Below are positions 5,919 through 10,811 of a stretch of DNA of 10,811 nucleotides, piece by piece; position 1 is the first letter of the stretch; each line of letters begins with the position of its first letter. Source of the stretch: Deltaproteobacteria bacterium (lineage in GTDB: Bacteria > Desulfobacterota > Dissulfuribacteria > Dissulfuribacterales > UBA3076); assembly GCA_027004315.1 (NCBI GenBank), contig JALTHV010000147.1:1-10811 (forward strand). Reading direction: 5' to 3'. The position numbers were made by a program, and so were the translations under genes. Below the pieces are notes generated by a model. The model was not told the origin of the DNA, did not search any database, and was given only the letters and a program-made list of their open reading frames with translations.

Positions 5919-7892
5919 ATGAGAGTTTTATCAATGTTTCATATAGATATAGAAAACCAGACCGAACTTACACAGGAACAGATTTCCCAGCTACAGGGCA
6001 TGTGGAAGAGATGTGCTACACGTATTGTCCTGTCTACTACGCTGGCTGGAAGTGGCCATCCCGGAGGCTCTCTTTCTTCTCTCCATGCCTTACTTGTCCT
6101 CTACAGTCTAATCAGACATCGTCCGGAAGAACCCTACTGGCCGGATCGTGACCGGGTAGTGATAAGCATTGGGCATATCTCTCCGGGCGTCTACAGTGTA
6201 CTCACAGAATTTGGTTATTTACCGGAAGAGGAATTTCTTACCGAATTCCGCCGAGCCGGATCGCCCTGTGCCGGGCATGTAGAGCAGGGTGTACCAGGGA
6301 TTGAATGGAATACCGGGAATCTGGGGCAGGGTCTGTCAGTAGGGACTGGGATATGCCTTGCCCAGAATCTCCAGAATCGGCCAGGCAAGACCATAGTCAT
6401 CATGGGAGATGGGGAACAACAAAAAGGGCAGATATCCGAGGCCAGGCGTTTTGCAGCAAAGTTTGGGCAAGGAGATCTGATCGCTATAGTTGACAGAAAT
6501 CACCTCCAGATCGGAGGTCTTACAGAAGACGTCATGCCTGTCCGGGTAAGAGAAGAGTATGCCGCTGCGGGGTGGAACGTCCTGTATGTACCGGATGGTC
6601 ACGACTTTCAGACCATATTCAAGGCACTGAGGAGGGCATGGACCCATGATGGCCTGGTGCCCAACCGCCCAACAGTCCTGGTCATGCGTACCATTATGGG
6701 GAAAGGCATCTCCTTTATGGAGAACAAGGCTGCATATCACGGGTCTCCATTGAAAGGGGAAGATGCCAAGGCTGCCCTGAAAGAACTGGGCCAAGATCCA
6801 GGGCTACTTGATTTTTGGTCAGATAAGAGGTCTGGGCACCCGATAGAGAGAATTTGCAAGGAGATAGAGACAGTCCTTCCCTCTATTGACTCCGGACAGC
6901 CTATAGTCTATGGCCCTGAGATAAAGACAGACTGCCGTTCTGCCTATGGTGCGGCCCTAAAAGACTTGGCCCAAAGAAACAACTTGCCAGGTTCTGTCCC
7001 CAAGATCATAGGATTTAGCTGTGATCTGGAGGGATCAGTAAAGATGCAGGGATTTCATAAGGTCTCCTCCAATAGCTTTATAGAGACAGGGATAGAGGAA
7101 CACCATGCTGCTACCTGTTCCGGTGCTGTAAGCAGGGAGGGATTGGTCACCTTCTTTAGCACTTTTGGGGTCTTTGCCGTGGCAGAGACCTACAACCAGC
7201 ATCGACTAAATGACCTCAATAAGACCAATCTCAAGGTTGTGTCTACCCACCTTGGTCTGGATGTCGGAGAAGACGGTCCTACACATCAGGGGATTGACTA
7301 TCTTGGGCTCCTAAACAATCTCTTTGGTTTTTCTGTATTCATGCCAGCAGATCCCAATCAGACTGACCGGATAGTCCGTTATGTGGCCACTACTCCAGGT
7401 AATGTCTTCGTAGGGATGGGCAGGTCTAAGATGTATAGTGTGACCACAGAGGATGGAGATCCATTTTTTGGCAGAGACTATACCTTCCAGCCTGGGCACG
7501 GAGACTGGCTGAGGAGGGGTGAAGAGGCCACTCTGATCACCTATGGTTCAGTCGTACCCCATGTCCTTAATGCATGGTCAATGCTTGCCTCAGAGGGTAT
7601 ATCGGTCGGGGTGCTCAATATGGCCTCTCTCAAGCCACTAGACAGAGAGGCAATACTTGAGGCAGCCAAAAAAGGACCGCTTATAACAGTTGAAGATCAC
7701 GTGGTCTATACAGGTCTTGGGTCTATGGTGGCTAGTGTGTTGGTGGCAGCACGAGTAAGCCAGCGCCTTCTCCCTCTAGGAGTGACACACTACGGCTCCT
7801 CAGGCAGGCCAATAGATCTGTATCGCCTCCAAGGCCTTGATGGCGAAAGCATTGCTGAGAGTGTGAAGGATCTTCTTAAAGACTCACGATGA
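5919..7892 (+). CDS. tkt: Transketolase, single-chain
   Basis: Transketolase moves two-carbon ketol units between sugar phosphates in the non-oxidative pentose phosphate pathway, using thiamine diphosphate. At 657 residues it is full length. Counting from ATG 5919, the N-terminal domain has GSGHPGG at 44-50 and the thiamine diphosphate/metal motif from GDG at 163-165 to Asn194. His274 lies in the segment after TIMGKG. The second domain has GIEEHHA at 391-397 with Glu394 as the predicted cofactor-activating residue, and GEDGPTHQG at 450-458. The C-terminal domain covers about 530-657. The GDGEQQKGQ and DRNHLQIGG sequences resemble the two-subunit transketolases of archaea and some bacteria more than E. 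coli TktA, so it may be a fused form of that group (inference). The start is uncertain: AGGTGG is just upstream of 5919, while ATG 5934 has GAGAG eight bases upstream. A 1-deoxyxylulose-5-phosphate synthase is less likely from the motif pattern. Confidence 0.92.
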   Translation: MRVLSMFHIDIENQTELTQEQISQLQGMWKRCATRIVLSTTLAGSGHPGGSLSSLHALLVLYSLIRHRPEEPYWPDRDRVVISIGHISPGVYSVLTEFGYLPEEEFLTEFRRAGSPCAGHVEQGVPGIEWNTGNLGQGLSVGTGICLAQNLQNRPGKTIVIMGDGEQQKGQISEARRFAAKFGQGDLIAIVDRNHLQIGGLTEDVMPVRVREEYAAAGWNVLYVPDGHDFQTIFKALRRAWTHDGLVPNRPTVLVMRTIMGKGISFMENKAAYHGSPLKGEDAKAALKELGQDPGLLDFWSDKRSGHPIERICKEIETVLPSIDSGQPIVYGPEIKTDCRSAYGAALKDLAQRNNLPGSVPKIIGFSCDLEGSVKMQGFHKVSSNSFIETGIEEHHAATCSGAVSREGLVTFFSTFGVFAVAETYNQHRLNDLNKTNLKVVSTHLGLDVGEDGPTHQGIDYLGLLNNLFGFSVFMPADPNQTDRIVRYVATTPGNVFVGMGRSKMYSVTTEDGDPFFGRDYTFQPGHGDWLRRGEEATLITYGSVVPHVLNAWSMLASEGISVGVLNMASLKPLDREAILEAAKKGPLITVEDHVVYTGLGSMVASVLVAARVSQRLLPLGVTHYGSSGRPIDLYRLQGLDGESIAESVKDLLKDSR

Positions 7893-8019
7893 AGGGTCCC
7901 TCTCTGCACATGAAAAAGTAATTAGCAAGGCCGTAGATAGATTTCTCCAGCGAGACCACTCTTTGGGAATTATTCCGGAGACACATAATGCAACTGTAAC
8001 TGCAGCATTGCAAAAGTAG
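7867..8019 (+). other. Unassigned open frame after transketolase, possible gene remnant
   Basis: One frame is open from 7867, inside the transketolase end, to TAG at 8017-8019. It reads HEKVISKAVDRFLQRDHS and further, in a protein-like composition with no usual start codon (no ATG or GTG; one late TTG). It is in a different frame from the transketolase, whose own stop lies at 7890-7892. It could be chance, a decayed gene fragment, or an old C-terminal extension lost by frameshift. I do not recognise the peptide. Apart from this, the 151-base convergent gap shows no clear terminator. Confidence 0.2.
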
Positions 8020-8043
8020 TAGCCGTTTACGAGCTGTCTCTCC

Positions 8044-9732
8044 TCACCTCAGTATGTATACCCTGTGTCTTCCTCTTATATCCTGAAATTCTTTTCTTAT
8101 ATCTATATCGAGGGGGTATTCCAGTGCAGCGATATATCTTCCATCTCGTGAGATATCTGCCGACAGACACATGCCATCTGTATGAAAAAACCAGACAAGT
8201 TTGTGGAAAGATTCCCCGGTCCTGGAGCTGTCAAAGAGGTACAGGCCCTGGACCAGGGATTTGGCCTTTACCCTGTTATATCGGATAGGTATAATGATAT
8301 AACGACTGTCAGCCGAGGTATGGATCCTGTCGGTATAGCTCGCCCCACCAAGCTCTGAAGTCCATTCCAGGTTCCCTTTCATATCATAGACAAACAGGGA
8401 ATTGGCATTTGGATATTCTATAGCAGGCCGTCTCTTGCCTTGACATGCCTTGGTATTTCCTGTGAGAAAGGCAATGTAATCTTCTCCGATCTTGGCCAGG
8501 GCCGGGAAGCCATAGATGGTTAGACCGTTTACCAGGATAGGTGTAGAGATGGGCCTTTCCCAGACTATTCCTCTCTTCCCACCAGTTTTTATAAGTCTCC
8601 TGTTGTCCAGGAGAAAGCCGCGGCCATCACTGCTAAAGGCCGCCACATAACGGCCGTCAGGGGAGATATCGACGCCATGCCAGATACCTAGCCTTTTTTC
8701 AGGAAAGAGGTGCCTGAAGTCCCAGGACCATAGGAGCTGTCCATTTGATGCCTTCAGGCAATAGAGAGACTTATTATAGGAACTGCCCTTCCAATAATCG
8801 CTGAAGAGGAGATATCTGCCCTGGCTATCCATCCGGAGGGCATCTGGAGCGGCATCCATACAGCCCCTTTGAGGCCAGGACCAGATGGTCTGCCCGCTTT
8901 TCAGATCGAGGCAGTAGACCTTTCCTTTAAAGGAATAGTGTCTATTCACAGATCCCATGTAATGTCTGGCAAGGATATAGATCCTCGGTCTGGTGACACC
9001 TGGACCAAAGATCAGGCTGTTTACTACAGGTAAGTGATATTTATTTTCTCCTGTCCCTATAGTGCCTACATCAGAGGATGTCTTAACCCTCCAGAGGAGG
9101 TGGCCTGCAAGGTCATAGAGATAGAGAAAGGCATCACGGCTCTGCTCCCCCATGGCCAGATACCTACCATCCGGCGAAAATCCCATGGCAACAATACGTC
9201 CTTCTCCTATTCTCTTAGTCCATTTTACCTGCCTCTCTTCTATATCAATCAGGCGCAGGTACCCCTTTTCGCTACCCACAGCCAGGTAATTGCCTCTGGG
9301 CGAGATGGCCACGATCCCTCCAATATAGCAGTAATCCCAGAGCTCATGGGGATCCACATCCTCCAGGTCAAACCTTGCCAAGACGATGGGCGATGGCTGC
9401 CTGGGTGCCCTGCAGGTAATTACCAGGGAAAGGGGCTGAGATCTGAGGCATATCTCAATCCGATAGGCCTTCCCTCTCTGCCACTTGAGATTGAGAAAGG
9501 CCTTCCTTACATCTCTCTCGATCTCTTTCGACGCCACTTCTCTCTGGCCCTGGTAGATATCTATATTTTGGACCAGGACCTTCCTATTCAGTTCAATACC
9601 TATGACGCCACGACCGAATTCTATTTTTTCTATACCTGGCTGGCCGCCAGGACTGCATCCGGCCAGAAAGAGAGAAAAAACCAGGAAGACTAGCCACCTT
9701 TTTGCGTCTAAAAGTCCATAACACAATATCAT
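8044..9732 (-). CDS. Predicted lipoprotein with PQQ/WD40-like beta-propeller, function unknown
   Basis: The product has 562 residues and no recognised enzyme motif. The N-terminus has Lys11-Arg12, a hydrophobic stretch at 13-25 and a canonical lipobox LAGC with Cys26. Ser27 follows, which by the E. coli rule favours the outer membrane. After a domain at about 34-110, propeller-type blades are marked by six related turns: SPRGNY (144-149), SPDGRY (186-191), DSQGRY (302-307), SPDGRY (357-362), SADSRY (473-478) and SRDGRY (528-533). Each precedes a short hydrophobic strand, and Trp-containing strands such as GQTIWSW and GQLLWSW recur as in quinoprotein-like propellers. Nothing shows that it binds PQQ. 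A scaffold or binding role is more likely. The ATG at 9732 has no good ribosome binding site, so the start is moderately sure. It lies 70 bases downstream of cbiK on the same strand and may share its transcript, but a functional link is not evident. Confidence 0.85.
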   Translation of the reverse strand: MILCYGLLDAKRWLVFLVFSLFLAGCSPGGQPGIEKIEFGRGVIGIELNRKVLVQNIDIYQGQREVASKEIERDVRKAFLNLKWQRGKAYRIEICLRSQPLSLVITCRAPRQPSPIVLARFDLEDVDPHELWDYCYIGGIVAISPRGNYLAVGSEKGYLRLIDIEERQVKWTKRIGEGRIVAMGFSPDGRYLAMGEQSRDAFLYLYDLAGHLLWRVKTSSDVGTIGTGENKYHLPVVNSLIFGPGVTRPRIYILARHYMGSVNRHYSFKGKVYCLDLKSGQTIWSWPQRGCMDAAPDALRMDSQGRYLLFSDYWKGSSYNKSLYCLKASNGQLLWSWDFRHLFPEKRLGIWHGVDISPDGRYVAAFSSDGRGFLLDNRRLIKTGGKRGIVWERPISTPILVNGLTIYGFPALAKIGEDYIAFLTGNTKACQGKRRPAIEYPNANSLFVYDMKGNLEWTSELGGASYTDRIHTSADSRYIIIPIRYNRVKAKSLVQGLYLFDSSRTGESFHKLVWFFHTDGMCLSADISRDGRYIAALEYPLDIDIRKEFQDIRGRHRVYILR

Positions 9733-9802
9733 AATTTGTGTTACTTAATAGGCCTGCACTGGGCTGTCAAGGCAAGGCCTGTTTAATTCTCTCTTACCTA
9801 TT

Positions 9803-10708
9803 CTACAGTTCTATATGGCTGTCGTGTGCAACGTCTCTTATATGTTGGACATAGATCTGGGCCCACTGTTTGTCTTCACCAAGCCCATGGATGTCGCATA
9901 TGACACGGATTCCGGCCCTCCTAAAGGTATTTTTCCAGGAGTCATCTCCATCCCCTGCCATGTCATTTCTGGCATGGTCGCCTGCAACAATCATCAGCGG
10001 CTTCAGCAGGACCTTTTTGATGTGGGCATGCCTTACAGCAGAGACCACATCATCCAGCGAAGGGAACCCCTCTACTGTACCTATATAGATCTGGGCGCTA
10101 TGATATTCGTGCCGCATCACCTGCTGGAATTCGGCATACACGCCAGTACTGTAAAATTTATTTCCATGCCCCATGTACACAAGGGCAGCATTGTCTTTTT
10201 TGGCAAGGGCCACATCTCTACACAGTGCCTTTGCAGCAACCTCCATATCCCTATGATAATCATATTCAGGTCCATTCTTTCCAAGGGCCGGCCTTCCGAT
10301 AACCAGCTTTTTAAATGGCATGTATTTGGCCTTGATGGTCCTGATGTGGTTTAGGTTCCTCACATATTCACAGAGGTCGCTATATTCCTCGCCATCATAT
10401 ATATGTGTAGGCTGGACGATTATGGATCGATAGCCTTCATCCTGCAGGTCTGCCACTGTTGCCAGAGGACCCTTTACGTACAGGATATCCTTAGGGATAT
10501 CTCTATGCCCTGCAAGAAATGCCCGGTCATCCTGGCGTTTATGCCATATCCTCCGTACAATATTGGAGGTGAAGGCCACCTTTACCTCGACATCGGTGAA
10601 GGCCTTCTGCACCTCTGTATATATGTCCATAACGGCCACTAGCGCATAGGGACAACTTGTCCCAAAATACGCAAGTACAATCGCCTTTTTGTCCTCCTGC
10701 TGTCCCAT
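9803..10708 (-). CDS. cbiK: Sirohydrochlorin cobaltochelatase CbiK
   Basis: CbiK inserts cobalt into sirohydrochlorin (or its precorrin form), the metal-entry step of the anaerobic cobalamin pathway. The 301 residues carry the family pattern from end to end: the N-terminal strand AIVLAYFGTS at 9-18, VQPTHIYDGEEY at 98-109, VYMGHGN with His181, GTVEGFPSLDD with Glu213, and PLMIVAGDHARNDMAGD with His245. His181, Glu213 and His245 correspond to the metal-binding residues known for Salmonella CbiK. No signal peptide is present, so it should be cytoplasmic, unlike the exported CbiK of some Desulfovibrio. ATG 10708 is the only usual start, with an in-frame TAA twelve bases before it and a poor ribosome binding site (GGAG 15 bases away). 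A strong AGGAGG occurs inside codons 4-6 but has no canonical in-frame start after it. No other cobalamin genes are seen. The upstream side is cut by the window end. Confidence 0.95.
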   Translation of the reverse strand: MGQQEDKKAIVLAYFGTSCPYALVAVMDIYTEVQKAFTDVEVKVAFTSNIVRRIWHKRQDDRAFLAGHRDIPKDILYVKGPLATVADLQDEGYRSIIVQPTHIYDGEEYSDLCEYVRNLNHIRTIKAKYMPFKKLVIGRPALGKNGPEYDYHRDMEVAAKALCRDVALAKKDNAALVYMGHGNKFYSTGVYAEFQQVMRHEYHSAQIYIGTVEGFPSLDDVVSAVRHAHIKKVLLKPLMIVAGDHARNDMAGDGDDSWKNTFRRAGIRVICDIHGLGEDKQWAQIYVQHIRDVAHDSHIEL

Positions 10709-10718
10709 TGCAAAAAAT

Positions 10719-10761
10719 TAGATCTCCAAAATCAAGAGGGAAATACCACCACAAAGATCTA
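10719..10761. repeat. 7-base inverted repeat TAGATCT/AGATCTA upstream of cbiK
   Basis: TAGATCT at 10719-10725 and AGATCTA at 10755-10761 are perfect inverted copies separated by 29 bases, within the leader region of cbiK. This could be an operator or a weak stem in the message. A short palindromic hexamer (AGATCT) occurring twice may also be chance. Confidence 0.25.
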
Positions 10762-10790
10762 GGGGCAGGGCACGCCCCTACCTATTTTTT
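10760..10790. repeat. Palindrome TAGGGGC/GCCCCTA with trailing T-run
   Basis: TAGGGGC at 10760-10766 pairs with GCCCCTA at 10774-10780 over a seven-base loop, and T6 follows at 10785-10790. On the + strand this has the shape of an intrinsic terminator, but the only gene to its left, cbiK, runs the other way, so nothing upstream needs it. Short G4C-type palindromes of this kind also occur as dispersed intergenic repeats in many genomes. The window end limits interpretation. Confidence 0.4.
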
Positions 10791-10811
10791 CACGAAATGC
10801 ACACTTTTCTT

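Noticed and set aside
6336..6794. 152-codon open frame on the - strand inside the transketolase gene
   Set aside because: It is antisense to conserved transketolase motifs (GDG to Asn region), so it reads as a shadow frame.
9034..9693. 219-codon open frame on the + strand inside the lipoprotein gene
   Set aside because: It lies wholly antisense to a well-supported coding gene with a lipobox and repeated propeller motifs. Its own translation shows no domain or believable start context.
9745..9770. TTGACA (minus strand, 9770-9765) with TATTAA (9750-9745) upstream of the lipoprotein gene
   Set aside because: The -35 is perfect but the spacer is only 14 bases, too short for a normal sigma-70 promoter, and no better -10 lies at 16-18 bases.
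9815..10354. 179-codon open frame on the + strand inside cbiK
   Set aside because: It is the antisense shadow of cbiK, whose motifs are conserved throughout. The shadow protein has no recognisable features.
10709..10811. Cobalamin riboswitch upstream of cbiK
   Set aside because: Only about 100 bases are available, and I see none of the conserved B12-box sequence on the minus strand. The region beyond the window cannot be judged.

Overview
The window looks like chromosomal DNA from a Gram-negative, probably anaerobic, bacterium. The best guess is Desulfobacterota (the former Deltaproteobacteria). This rests on an outer-membrane maintenance set (Pal, OmpH/Skp-like chaperone, exported AmiC-type amidase, an outer-membrane-type lipoprotein) and a CbiK-type sirohydrochlorin cobaltochelatase of the kind common in sulfate reducers. 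The genes use many ATA (Ile) and AGG/AGA (Arg) codons, a bias often seen in thermophiles, but that is only a hint. No phage, transposase, CRISPR, tRNA or rRNA gene is visible.

Layout, left to right. The 5'-truncated end of mutS (2-2185, +) overlaps by ATGA a 606-residue TPR-AMIN-amidase_3 protein (2182-4002, +), so the two are probably translationally coupled. A 411-base intergenic region follows, with a TATAAT box and a large palindromic element. Then come pal (4414-5016, +) and an ompH/skp-like gene (5102-5671, +), both acting at the outer membrane and periplasm. A 247-base gap holds a perfect-arm hairpin and a second copy of the same element, ending about 10 bases before a transketolase gene (5919-7892, +). 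After a 151-base convergent gap, two genes run on the minus strand. They are a beta-propeller lipoprotein of unknown role (9732-8044) and, upstream of it, cbiK (10708-9803), an early step of anaerobic cobalamin synthesis.

The most interesting feature is the pair of about 130-base intergenic elements (4146-4276 and 5776-5909). Each folds into a long stem closing a junction with two small hairpins. The junction sequence is nearly identical between copies. The long stem has diverged, yet it keeps pairing through two compensatory base-pair changes and two G-U pairs. This points to selection or transposition acting on the folded molecule. I do not recognise the family. It could be a structured RNA (leader or sRNA) or a non-autonomous palindromic repeat. 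The remaining genes are recognisable housekeeping families.
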